Shown one piece after another: positions 53,929 through 64,000 of a stretch of DNA of 64,000 nt; position 1 is the stretch's first letter; every line of letters begins with the position of its first letter. The notes under the pieces were generated by a model. That model did not search any database, was not told the origin of the DNA, and worked only from the letters and a program-made list of their open reading frames with translations. Made by a program: the position numbers and the translations under genes. The stretch is from Branchiostoma lanceolatum (lineage: Eukaryota; Chordata; Leptocardii; Amphioxiformes; Branchiostomatidae): contig NC_089738.1 of the NCBI RefSeq assembly GCF_035083965.1, positions 8,644,734 to 8,708,733 on the forward strand, written 5' to 3'.

Positions 53929-56900
53929 GGCGACATGGCAAACCCCGCGACGGTTTTTCAAAAGCATGACGTCAACAAAGATGGCAAAATGAGCGCCAAA
54001 GAGCTGGAGCCAGCGCTGAAAGAGCTGGGTGTGACCTTCAGTCCCATTCTGATAAAGGTACGGATAAGTGCACAAGTGTATGTGGGGCACATCAAATTAT
54101 AAGCGTATGGTTGAAAAAGTCAAACCTGTAAATTTGCATGTGCGGAATATAGTTACCTGACTACCATTACATATACAAACTAAAGATTTACCAATTATTA
54201 ATCATCCAACATGGCGGCCATTATACTTACGTCATAGTCAAGTGACTGAAAACACCATATTAAGTAAGTAAAGCAGTCATCCTCATTTGAGGTGAAGCAT
54301 GATGCTTTTTCAAGTAGCTAGTGTAATGCGGCTTCGCCACAGCTCGCGTTTTTCGCCAAGTTCACCGGGTCACCCCTATAAGTGTGTTGGGTTCTTTTAC
54401 GTGGAAAGGTTTGATGCTTGATGCTTTTTTCTCAAAGCTCCCTCATATACACGAGGCCGCCGGCTTCACGTCACAATTCGAAATGACGAATGCAATACCT
54501 TACAACATGTCCGAGCTGGAGTCAACCTAGGATCGAACTCGGGCCCCAGGATCCACGGAATTTGATCCAGATGGCGAAGCAGCGGGGTTGCTTTACCGCA
54601 TGCGCCACGGGGACTGATATATCAGTATTCTTTGTGGATGTTGTCAGTCATTTTACAACACAAATCCTCTGCACACAGGCAATGATGACTCTATACGACT
54701 TTGCGCCATACGATGGGTTTTTGGGGTGGAAGGAGTTCCATAACGTGGTAGGTGACATGGACGCCATCAAGAAGGCAGGACAAGAGGCAATGATTGACCT
54801 CTTCAAGACGTATGACAAGGTAAGAAAAAAAAATAAGCAAATATTATAATATTTGTCAATCATGAAAAGGTTTGTCTTTCGTATAGTCTCTCCAAGGCCA
54901 AACTGACTTGATTGATATGGGTGACATCCGTGCGCACTGATTTTCGCCGGTTTTCCATAAAAAAAGAAGTTCTGTTGTCCTCGGAACTACAGACATAGAT
55001 TTGCTACAATGCCGAGGTGGCATCAAGTCTGGGTGTCAACCTAGTTAGTTTTCCGGGTCACCCATTATCTATACGACCCTCAGGCTAGGTGCCATCACCA
55101 TAGACATGGTCTATGCACTTATTATCTATTCTATATTATGTATATAATAATGTATTTATGCATGTGATCAAATGACTCAACGACGTTAAATTGGATTGTA
55201 CATGTAATACAAATTTTCATTGATTGATAGTAGCATTGTATTTAAACTAGTGATGTGTAAAATTCCATTGCCTGTGTATTTGTCTGTCCATAACTGTTGA
55301 CTCTCCAATATCAGCCACTCTGCCTCGAGAGTCAGTGTAATGTATTGTAACATTCTAACATTTGACAATAAATATAGATAAAAGCATTAATAACTAGAGT
55401 TCCACGACCTCATACCTTCACCAAATGATTTTAACCTTTATGACTGACGTACAAGGAGTGGTTCTCATCAATTATAAATCATACCAGTTGATCGTCTTCA
55501 CCCAAATGACAGAAGTCGTCCAAAGTATGAGCTTAAAAAAGGTTATGCGACCATATATAATCAATTATGCAAATGAGTTCCTTATTAGCATAATTTGATT
55601 CAACGATGTTCACATTCACATAACTTCCAGATGCCACAAGTATGAAATTGCCATCGTTTACCTGTATGGAATTCTAGTAGTTTCTCATTAATTATGCAAA
55701 TTAGGCCTACAATTGCATGTTTTCTATTTATCAACATTCCTCTCTTCCTCAGTTACAAATGTCACATATTTCAATAGTCCGATCATGGAACACAGCGTTT
55801 TTTAATTGTCTCATTAATTATGCAAATTAGAATCTGATTTGCATGATTATCGTCCAATCATACAAAGTATCACCTAAGCTATCTATATACCAAAAATCAT
55901 GAACATCCATCAAGCCCATCTTGAGTTCTAGTATTTTATGCAAATGAGGTCCTCATTTGCATAGTTGATATCTATTAATATTTCTCTCTTCCTCAGTTAC
56001 ATTTGTTACATGTTTGAGAGTCCTATCATGGAATTTGGTGGCTGTATAAACTTTCCTCATTAAATATGCAAATTAGATGCTGATTTGCATAATAAGTATC
56101 TAATCATGTACATCATCACTCAAGTTATCTACTTACCAAAAATCATGACCATCCATCAAGCCCTTCTTGAGTTATTCCCTTTCAAAGTCTGAAGCAAAAC
56201 CTGCTCCTGCAGTTCCAAAAAAGCTGCTAGGTGGCCAAAACCTATACCACTTACTCTCTGTCCAAAGAGCTATCTACCACTCAAAAATCAGTTCCATAGC
56301 TTGTCCAGAACACGAGATATCAAAACAGGAAGTTCCGCTGCAGTACCGTAACAAGCCGGTAGGGGACCCAAAATCTAATCATTTCCATGTCTCATCAAGA
56401 CCTACACACCTACCAAATATCAAGACAATCCATCCAAGCCTTCTCGAGTTATGCTGTACGTTACAAACAAACCCACAAACGCTACCCTCTGCATAACCTT
56501 CTCGGCGAAGGTAAAAATAAATAAATGTCGTCTATGTTGGGCAAGGACGCGTTGGGGTGGGTTTGGCAGATCAGTTTTAACCTATTTTTACTTAGATTTA
56601 GGACTCGTCAAATCAGTGTGGCCAAAGAAATATAAAAGGACATTCAAGTATGTGGGACGTAGGTTTTACAAGATGAAAACACTGCTCGTGTACATGTATT
56701 GTGAAGTCACAGCCGCAGTGATGGTTGTTTAAAATGGCAAGAGTGAGATGATATCTACAGGTGGTTGTGTATAATGTTTCACTCTTTGCCTTAACACACT
56801 GCTGCTCATTCTGTGCACTTTGCAAACAATGTACCCCCAAGAGATGCCAATTAAAAAAAAAGAGTAAAATACCATGTGTTGAAATATCATAACTTCTGCA

Positions 56901-57075
56901 GGATGGCAGTGGTTTCATCTCCCGCGAGGAACTGAAAGAAGGGATGGCGAAGCTCGGAATCGAGAATAGCGACGTCGCCGTCGACGCCATCATCAAGGAG
57001 TCTGACGTAAACAAAGACGGCAAGATCAGCTTCAGGGAGTTCGCAACAGTCATCGGCCAAGGGAAGCCTGTGTAA
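53929..57075 (+). CDS. Calmodulin-like EF-hand protein, gene B
   Basis: Coding exons 53929-54057 (ATG 53935), 54679-54819 and 56902-57075, phase 0 throughout, 145 residues. EF1 DVNKDGKMSAKE, EF3 DKDGSGFISREE and EF4 DVNKDGKISFRE are canonical. EF2 (YDFAPYDGFLGWKE) is degenerate, as in gene A. Exon 2 is one codon shorter than in A and C (FKTYDK). The C-terminus ends IGQGKPV. Exon 1 and its upstream region are closest to those of gene C. Intron 1 carries a SINE (54265-54620) and intron 2 a long dispersed repeat. No stop or frameshift is present. Confidence 0.88.
54201..54262 (+). promoter_or_regulatory. Conserved intron-1 regulatory module, gene B
   Basis: CATCCAACATGGCGGCC, ATACTTACGTCATAGTC and AAGTGACTGAAAACACCATA. 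The E-box of genes A and C (CACGTG) is changed to CAAGTG here. Confidence 0.55.
54265..54620 (-). mobile_element. tRNA-derived SINE in EF-hand gene B intron 1
   Basis: The minus strand begins GTCCCCGTGGCGCATGCGGT (box A) and has box B GAGTTCGATCCTAG, followed by a 250-bp body. No similar stretch is in genes A or C at this place, so it probably inserted after the duplications. Confidence 0.7.
55430..56515. repeat. Long dispersed repeat rich in ATGCAAAT octamers
   Basis: Internal units of roughly 150 bp repeat TCATTAATTATGCAAATTAG, TTCCTCTCTTCCTCAGTTAC and AAAATCATGACCATCCATCA. The end GCATAACCTTCTCGGCGAAG + GTAA matches 21790-22185 and 7794-7925. It fills most of intron 2 of gene B. Confidence 0.7.
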
Positions 57076-57706
57076 ACAAACGTCTAGAAGACGGTTACAA
57101 AGGCACTGAAATCACGCCTCTAAAATTGAGCTCTTCCACGGATCAGGTCCCTGCGGGGGAGGGGCAAGAGCCTTTAAAGGCATACACAAGACCAGACGCG
57201 GGTGTTATTTGTAAGAGACCACATCTTTATGAATACAAAATCAACCAAATTTGTAAAAATCATTCACAGAATAGATAAATTAAACAAATAAATGAACTAT
57301 AGCTATCCCCAACAATTCATATCGCTAATTTACGTCGCAAGCTTGTATACCAAGGAGGATAAAGAAAATATTTTTTCACTCCCCTGACTTGTACTGCAAA
57401 CTGTTTGCAATGTAATCTTTATTTTCTTTCTTCTTTATTCAAAGACAAAAAGGTACACGCTCATATTCGTGTATTGTTCCGTGGTTACCCGGTATCTCTA
57501 CAATCAGAAATAATCTTTGATGGCATTTCGATGATCACGGTCTCAATTGATTAATTACAGAATGTTGTCTGACCATCTTATAATGGCTTAACGAATAGAT
57601 GAAAATCTAAGGCATGTCAAGTACGTAGCACGTTCCCATGACCAGCTTATTGTGAATTTCATTGGTTCTTCATTTAGCATTCTTAACATTTAGGTGGAAA
57701 AGGTAA

Positions 57707-57712
57707 AATAAA
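57707..57712 (+). terminator. Polyadenylation signal, EF-hand gene B
   Basis: AATAAA in GGTAAAATAAAAGGC, followed by GTGCATGCACAC as in genes A and C. Confidence 0.6.
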
Positions 57713-57749
57713 AGGCGGTGCATGCACACGATAGGCAGAATGTTTCTTT

Positions 57750-58770
57750 GACTTCTTTTTTAAGATGATGGCATTGTCTGCCATATTTCATTCATGATCT
57801 TTTTTTCGCAATATATGAATAGCACTCTGGACAACGGTCGCTTCAAGGTTGGAGAGACACTAAAATTTCTCACAAGACGTACGATTTGGCAGAGAATAAC
57901 TACAAAGCACTATGTATATATATGGGAACATGTCCAAATCCAGTTAAGAATACCATCGTAAAACTCATGATATATATATATAGTTCTAACACAAGATTAA
58001 CACGTAAAATGATACGTATTGATTGTCATGTTGTACTAAAATACATGTGCAATCATCCACTGTAATGCTAAGACAACTCGCCCGGGGACAACGCTCTTGA
58101 AGGTCGTTAGTGGATTGTTGAATATGTGCCAAACTAAATGACAAGTTAACGTCCAATTTATTTAAAACGTATCTTAAAACCGCGCGGACAGAGCCAAATG
58201 TTAAACCCATGGGCAGAAATATCAGCTCTTCTAAAAAGAAAATGCAAGTTTTTCTCCGCCTGTTTAACGCCGTGCGAGCATGTATTTATACTGATGTATA
58301 TGATGTAAAATTGTGCTAGTGTAACCCATTATCGTCCACCTCAGTCTTTTCCCTTCTGGCGCTATGCTTGAAGAACATAGGCCATAAAAAATGCACAGTA
58401 ACTATCTACAGTGGTCTACAGACAAATGATAGTAAAGTCATTATGACCATTATATTTGACCCGCCGCTTGCTTGACGAGATGGAAGAAAACAATTTTCAT
58501 CTGTGAATTTCAACGACATGCGCGGCACGTGGCGTTCACCTGATAAACACATGGCTACATGTGTTATATTTTGCCGTGCACAAATCAACCACCCGTCCGG
58601 GGGTCGCTAGGTTGTATTAAACCTTCCAAAAACTGTTTAGAGTTTCAAACCTCGAATCACCATGGATAGTCTGAATTTCAAAGAAAGGTTTAACGTCAGC
58701 TACTTTTAAAAGATACTAGCTATCGTGTAAGTTAGAAATACATGATGAAGTACGCAAGGAGCTCAAAGAA
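57750..58770. other. Intergenic between EF-hand genes B and C
   Basis: No gene, tandem repeat or recognisable mobile element seen. Short chance open frames only. Confidence 0.5.
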
Positions 58771-58774
58771 GGGA

Positions 58775-59157
58775 TCATTTAGCAAAGGTATGGAGTCCCG
58801 GAACTCCAGTTGCTTATGTTGCAGTTCAAGCTCAAGTTAGTGTCCCTGGTCGTTCGTACACAGGCATCGGACAATTTCGGCGTTTTGGTCATGTCTACGT
58901 AACTATGTAAATACAGTGTGTTTCACACAATACATTCGAATTCACATTTTATCTTCAAAAACATGACATGCATAATTCAATCTAGAACGTTGAAGCAAAT
59001 GAAGATGTCAGAAATGCATTTCAACTGGCCCGAAGTGGTACGACCGCTTCGTCAATCCTGACAAAGTGTCGACCCCGCCTTCCTCAGTTCACCGTTGCAG
59101 ACAGTCACTGTGAAGCACCGACATTAGAACGTTTGACACGTACTGTATTCAATTAAG
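58775..59157 (+). promoter_or_regulatory. Upstream region and 5' UTR exon of EF-hand gene C
   Basis: Near copy of 53115-53507. The probable non-coding exon ends CGTACTGTATTCAATTAAG at 59157, before GTGAGT. Confidence 0.6.
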
Positions 59158-59560
59158 GTGAGTTTGTTTCGCCATGTGGCTACATTTCAGCACAATTTCT
59201 AGCTTCAGTGTCACTTTAGGTGTCTGAAACCAGGACAGGTTGTACCATTGTAGCCTTGACTTTGAGTCTATTGTTAAAAAAATGCCATGCTAGACTTTAC
59301 AGGATCGACTATATGGAAGGCTACAGCTAGCACTTTGCAATTGGCTGAGTATTCCACTTGACTGAAGACAATAGGTGTTTCATGTGAACGTGAGGGTACT
59401 TTTCTACAAAACTTTTAACGTTATGTATTTGAGTCGTAGAAAGAAGAAACTTCTTGCTAACAAGCTTTAGCTCCAGTCGTGGGAGGGCAATAGTTGGTAG
59501 CTGCACTGGAAGATTATAATGGCATTTGGTGACAAACAGGTTTGTGTTTTTTGGCTTCAG

Positions 59561-62152
59561 GGCAACATGGCACTACCACAAGAGGTTTTTCAAAAGCATG
59601 ACGTCAACAAAGACGGCAAAATGAGCTCCAAAGAGCTGAAGGCAGCGCTGAAAGAACTGGACGTGGAAGTCACCCCCACTCTTATACAGGTACGGATAGG
59701 TGCTCTCTATCTGTGTGGCACATTAAATCATAAACGTATGTAAAAGACCTGTAAATTTGCATGTGTGAAATGCCAGGATTACTTGACTGTCATTACATAT
59801 ACTGAAAGTTTATTGCAAATTCCTGCCCGTAGGCTAATTGCAAGTACATGTAATGTTACATGCAACACGGAGTGGACGGACAGAAAATGATGAACAATGT
59901 AACATATGACTACTCTAGTCTTAGCTACTGACACTAAGTTCTAACTTATTGGGTTCGGCTTCTTTTTCCGAGACAGTGGAAGACGAATGATCCCACTTTT
60001 TCTGTAAAATTTCTATGTACAAATTAAACATTTCCCAACGAACCGCCATGCTTAAACATCAAACATGGCGGTCGATACTTACGTCATAGTCACGTGGCTG
60101 AAAACTCCATATAAACAAACCCCCAACATCAATCAGTCTCCTTTGTGAATGTAGTCAGTCATTGATAACTTTATTGCTCAACAATTGCACAAGCTACAGT
60201 TCTATATATATCTAAGGGCTAATTATAATCTACATAATACAAGAGTGTATAGTATGGTTTTAGAATAGGCTCTTACAATCATTGGAGAAATTTCTATCGT
60301 CTAGACAATCTTTGATATATTTCCTATGTACACCATGCAGGGCTTGTCACGTGCTATTTAAGTCCATTAAAATTAGACCTGGTATATAAGGTGATAGCCT
60401 TGTGTACAGTGAACTATGTATATTAGATATTTAAGACATTTTACAACACATGTACAGGGAATTATGGCTCAATACGACAAGGCACCCCACAATGGGTCTT
60501 TGGAGCTGGACGAGTTCCAGAACCTGGTGCTTGACATGCACGCCATCACGAAGGCAAAACTTGAGAAAACACTGGACGTTTTCACCAAGACGTATGACAA
60601 GGTAACAAATTAAGTAGCAAATATCATAATATTTCTCAAGTCAATCATGAAAAGGTTTGACTTTCGTGTATTCTTTGCAAGGCCAACCTCCTTAAACCAG
60701 GACCCCATATCGCTCCACGTTACATCGCTCGCGAAAGGGGCCCTGGTAAAAACCGACGCCATACATGATTCTGGCGACCTCGCCGACACTTGCTCATGAA
60801 TAATTAATGAGCCGGCCTTATTTGGCAATGAGCGGACTGACGGGCGTTTTTTTCATCGCTGCTTCCGATGAGGGGAAGCAGGTGACGTCGCCAGAACCAT
60901 GTCTGGCGTCGGTTTTTACCAGGGCCCCTTTCGCGAGCGATGTAACGTGGAGCGATATGGGGTCCTGATTTAACGAGGGTGTGCAAGGCCAAACTGACTT
61001 GATTCAATGAATGACATTCGTGCGCACCGATTTTCGCTGGGTTTTCCACCGAAAAAAAAGGGAGGTTGGAACTGTCGTCCCCGAATTACAGACAAAGATC
61101 TGCTACAATGCCCGGAGGTGGCATGTAGTCTGCCTGGCATCCTAGCTAGTCAACCCGGTCATCTGTACGACCCCCAGGCTAAGTGACGTCATCACAGACA
61201 TGATATGCTGCTGTCTGCCAGTGGCGCAGGAGTGGGTTTGACAGATTACTTAGATTTTATTTAGATTCAGCACTCTTCACGTCAGTGTGGCCTAAGAAAT
61301 ATCAAAGAATATATAATTTTGTGAGGTGCTGTCTTTACAAGAGGAAAATGCGGCTTGTCTATTGATGTACACTTGGATTGATATTGCATTTGCACGCGAT
61401 ATTAGCCTTTGTTTACACAAGCTCTCGGGCGGAGGTCACCCCGGTTACAGTCGAGCCGGCCGATAGGAGCGCGATTTTGTCAGGCTACACGCAAGATCAC
61501 AGCCGCGATGCTGATTGGCTAATTGTTTGAACCGCACGTGAAGAGCAAGACATACGAATTTACATGTTGAAAACTGTTCCACCTTTTTTGTCACGCACTG
61601 CTACTCATTTTGTGTATTTTGTGTAGTACATGTATGTAGTTTTCTTGCGTCTGCATCATGCACGCCGTTTGTCCCAATGGCTACATGAGCCCTACACGAT
61701 ACTGTAAATCATGATTTGATAACGGTCACTTAGTTATAGCGGCTTCAGCGGTGGTAGTTTACCGTTAAAATTCCAATACATCGTGTGTTGAACTACCATA
61801 CCTTTATCCATGAATACATATAGTTTCATCAGGCTGATAAGTCAATGAATAAAAATACTTGTAGACATCGCATTGACTGCCCCTGCGATTGAATACTGCA
61901 CGTTCAGCAAAGCATCTGTAAGTAGCGACACCTGTCACTGTAATGCAAAAAATATTTTCATTATCACAACAGGATGTCAGTGGTTTTATCTCCCGTGACG
62001 AGCTGAAGGAAGGGATGGGGAAGCTCGGAATCGAGAATAGCGACGCAACCGTCGACGTCATCGCCCAGGTGGCTGACGTGAACGGAGACGGTAAGATCAG
62101 CGTCAAGGAGTTCGCAGCAGCCGTCGGCTACGGAGAGAGTACAGCTGTCTAG
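59561..62152 (+). CDS. Calmodulin-like EF-hand protein, gene C
   Basis: Coding exons 59561-59689 (ATG 59567), 60458-60601 and 61973-62152, phase 0, 148 residues. EF1 DVNKDGKMSSKE and EF4 DVNGDGKISVKE are canonical. EF3 is DKDVSGFISRDE, with Val for Gly at loop position 4, which normally still allows binding. EF2 (YDKAPHNGSLELDE) is degenerate, as in A and B. An ATG at 59519 (MAFGDKQ) could start an alternative product only if the sequence before 59561 were not intron; the CAG acceptor and the comparison with gene B argue against it. Intron 2 holds a foldback element absent from gene B. Confidence 0.88.
60052..60114 (+). promoter_or_regulatory. Conserved intron-1 regulatory module, gene C
   Basis: ACATCAAACATGGCGGTC, ATACTTACGTCATAGTC and CACGTGGCTGAAAACTCC, then ATATAA. 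The CRE-like and E-box sites are both intact. Confidence 0.55.
60685..60982. mobile_element. 300-bp foldback element in EF-hand gene C intron 2
   Basis: Arms starting AGGACCCCATATCGCTCCAC match their complement for about 84 bp with two mismatches, plus a weaker outer extension. Flanked by GCAAGGCC on both sides (60677-60684, 60983-60990), an 8-bp target duplication as in hAT elements. Confidence 0.8.
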
Positions 62153-62632
62153 AAGACGACTGCAAATGAGCAAATCACGCCTGGCTAGCTAGTGGCTTTT
62201 TCCCACAGTCAGGCCCCTACGGAGAGGGGCTGCATAGAGCTATAGTCTGTAAGAGTTTGTGCTACACAGATTAGCTATTCCCAATATCCATATCATTGAT
62301 TAACGTCTCAAGCTTGTACTACAAACTTTTTGCAATGTGATTTTTGTTTTCTTTCTTCTTTTAAAGCCAAATATGTAAACGTTCATTTGATTCATTCTCT
62401 GTACATGTGGCTATTCGGTATCTTTACAATCAAAAGTAATTTTCGATGACATTTCTGTGATCAAGGTCTTAAGGAATCAATAAGAGAAGATGCCTGGCTA
62501 TCTTAACCGTTAGTTAACGAAAAGAAACACATTGAAAACATGTCAAGTACGTAGCATGTGCACTTTTCCAGCTTATTATCAATTTCATCGGTTGGTCATT
62601 TATGATTTTTCAAACATTGGTGGAGGAAGCGA

Positions 62633-62638
62633 AATAAA
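62633..62638 (+). terminator. Polyadenylation signal, EF-hand gene C
   Basis: AATAAA in AGCGAAATAAAAGAC, in the same conserved 3' UTR context as genes A and B. Confidence 0.65.
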
Positions 62639-62699
62639 AGACTGGTGCATGCACACCATTAGATATGAATCATGAGTGTTTCTTTGAGTTTTATTTAAA

Positions 62700-64000
62700 A
62701 ATAATGTCTCAAAATAGCACTATTGACAATGGTCGCTTGAAGTCTGAAAATTTTCTTATGGCATAGAGGAACAAAATAAGTGGGAACATGTCCAAGTCCA
62801 GTTAAATGACATAAATGAGATCCATTGATGAACAAAACACGATACATTATGATCAACTACCATGGCTCTCTAAGAAACGTTTGACACATTACGTAAAATA
62901 CTATGTATTGGTTTTCGTGTTGTGTTTACCACAAACGTTCACTGTAAGACAGACAACTTGCCCTAAGCCAAGGCTCGTGTAGGGAATTGGTGGGTTGTTG
63001 AATCTTTGCCAAACTACATGTAGGTGTCGGAGAGAACACCTGGTTGATTGAAGTTATACCGCATGATCACCCTCATCGTGCGGTGATTTTTGACCTGCAC
63101 ATAGTGATAATTGGTACCTTGCTAAAAAAAGGCAACGCCTTATGTTTGGGCAGGTTCAATGTAGCTGTGTGTTTCTTGATAAGAGTCACAGATCTTCATT
63201 GTAACTACTATATGCCTGAAGGGGCCAATTACAGGTCGTGTCGTGACAAACCGTGGTGTTCTTATATCAACAATCATGTTCACATCGATAAGAAACCAGA
63301 TTGGTTAGCAAGATCATGACCTACTCAAGTTTTATTATACTTAGGCCTCTGAATCATATATCTAAGACTCTGGAAGACGTTGATCCGGTTCTTTCAAGCC
63401 GATGATGCCCCATTCACGTATGAGTTGCGTATCAATTTTGGGGGGTTTGCTTTGCGGGAAAAAAGTTGTTTTCTACTTTGACCCTCCTTTGTGCAGCCTG
63501 GATTGCGAACCGAAAAATGACTTCTTCTTTCGCAAACTTTAGCTAAAGCTAAGGAAAACATGTTAATATGCAACTCATACGCACTTGAATATACGCACAA
63601 GTGTACATGTGAGCGGGCCCTACCATCACTCTGGGTCGAGGATCTAGATACAACAGGATATTAAATGAGGCCTGATTATCTGACCGATCAATCTCACACT
63701 TGACTAGTATGCGACCCTTTGATATATCACTTCAGGACGTTTCGAATTACATATTTCACTACTCTCCACTGGAATGAACCTAACATGTAACTGTCAATTC
63801 AGTTACTAATAGTTAATCAAACTCTTTTCCGCACCAGATGGTGCATAGGACGGCGCCCATCTCCGTTCCAATAGCCCTTGGGCCACACAACTTTGTACCG
63901 TCGCCACAGCAGGGGGCTAGTCCACTGGTAGTGGTGTGTGTTCAACTGCTATACTCTTTCCCAGATGCTGAGTGCTCAGAAGAGAAAGCAGTACGTACCA
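62700..64000. other. Right-end intergenic region
   Basis: Contains the worn MITE relative at 63400-63622. From 63830 to the end, GGACGGCGCCCATCTCC, GGGCCACACAACTTTGTACC and ATACTCTTTCCCAGATGCTG read like part of a dispersed repeat, which I cannot classify. No gene seen. Confidence 0.4.

Noticed and set aside
59519-59560. ATG at 59519 as the start of EF-hand gene C
   Set aside because: The matching place in gene B has no frame, and a CAG acceptor precedes the shared ATG at 59567.

Overview
The window looks like genomic DNA of a lancelet (Branchiostoma, amphioxus). The support is indirect: genes with many short exons and GT-AG introns, animal-specific proteins (centrobin, a Rag GTPase, a DIPK2-type secretory-pathway kinase, C-type lectin, leucine-rich-repeat receptor, calmodulin-like EF-hand proteins), and a very dense load of short foldback DNA transposons, tRNA-derived SINEs, a CR1-like retroelement and minisatellites. 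There is no operon structure, CRISPR array or bacterial signal. Splice sites were read by eye; for the main genes the reading frame and exon phases close exactly from ATG to stop.

Layout. (1) 101-2923, minus: the 5' part of a gene for a secreted, proline/threonine-rich 15-residue-repeat protein that runs off the left edge; a 5'-truncated non-LTR retroelement sits in its first intron. (2) 2937-5780: no gene seen. (3) 5787-11175, plus: a six-exon type II membrane C-type lectin with a long coiled-coil neck made of a homogenised 93-bp repeat. (4) 14656-16260, plus: an intronless leucine-rich-repeat single-pass receptor with a tyrosine-rich tail. (5) 18482-24648, minus: a complete nine-exon RagA/B GTPase gene. 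(6) 25886-44866, plus: a complete centrobin gene, 25 coding exons and 1322 codons plus stop, head to head with the Rag gene across about 0.7 kb. (7) 46404-47714, plus: an intronless DIPK2-family divergent kinase. (8) 50086-62152, plus: three tandem three-exon calmodulin-like genes of 149, 145 and 148 residues, sharing promoter, 5' UTR, intron-1 and 3' UTR sequences, so the whole transcription unit was duplicated.

The genes do not form one pathway. The Rag GTPase acts in amino-acid sensing to mTORC1 at the lysosome, centrobin in centriole duplication and elongation, and the lectin and LRR protein are plausible surface recognition molecules. The most interesting structures are the conserved CRE/E-box/ATGGCGG module in intron 1 of all three EF-hand genes, several foldback elements with clear target-site duplications (one with an empty site in a paralogue), a perfect 90-bp palindrome, a 2.8-kb higher-order minisatellite inside a centrobin intron, and the repeat-homogenised lectin neck with a duplicated sugar-binding motif.
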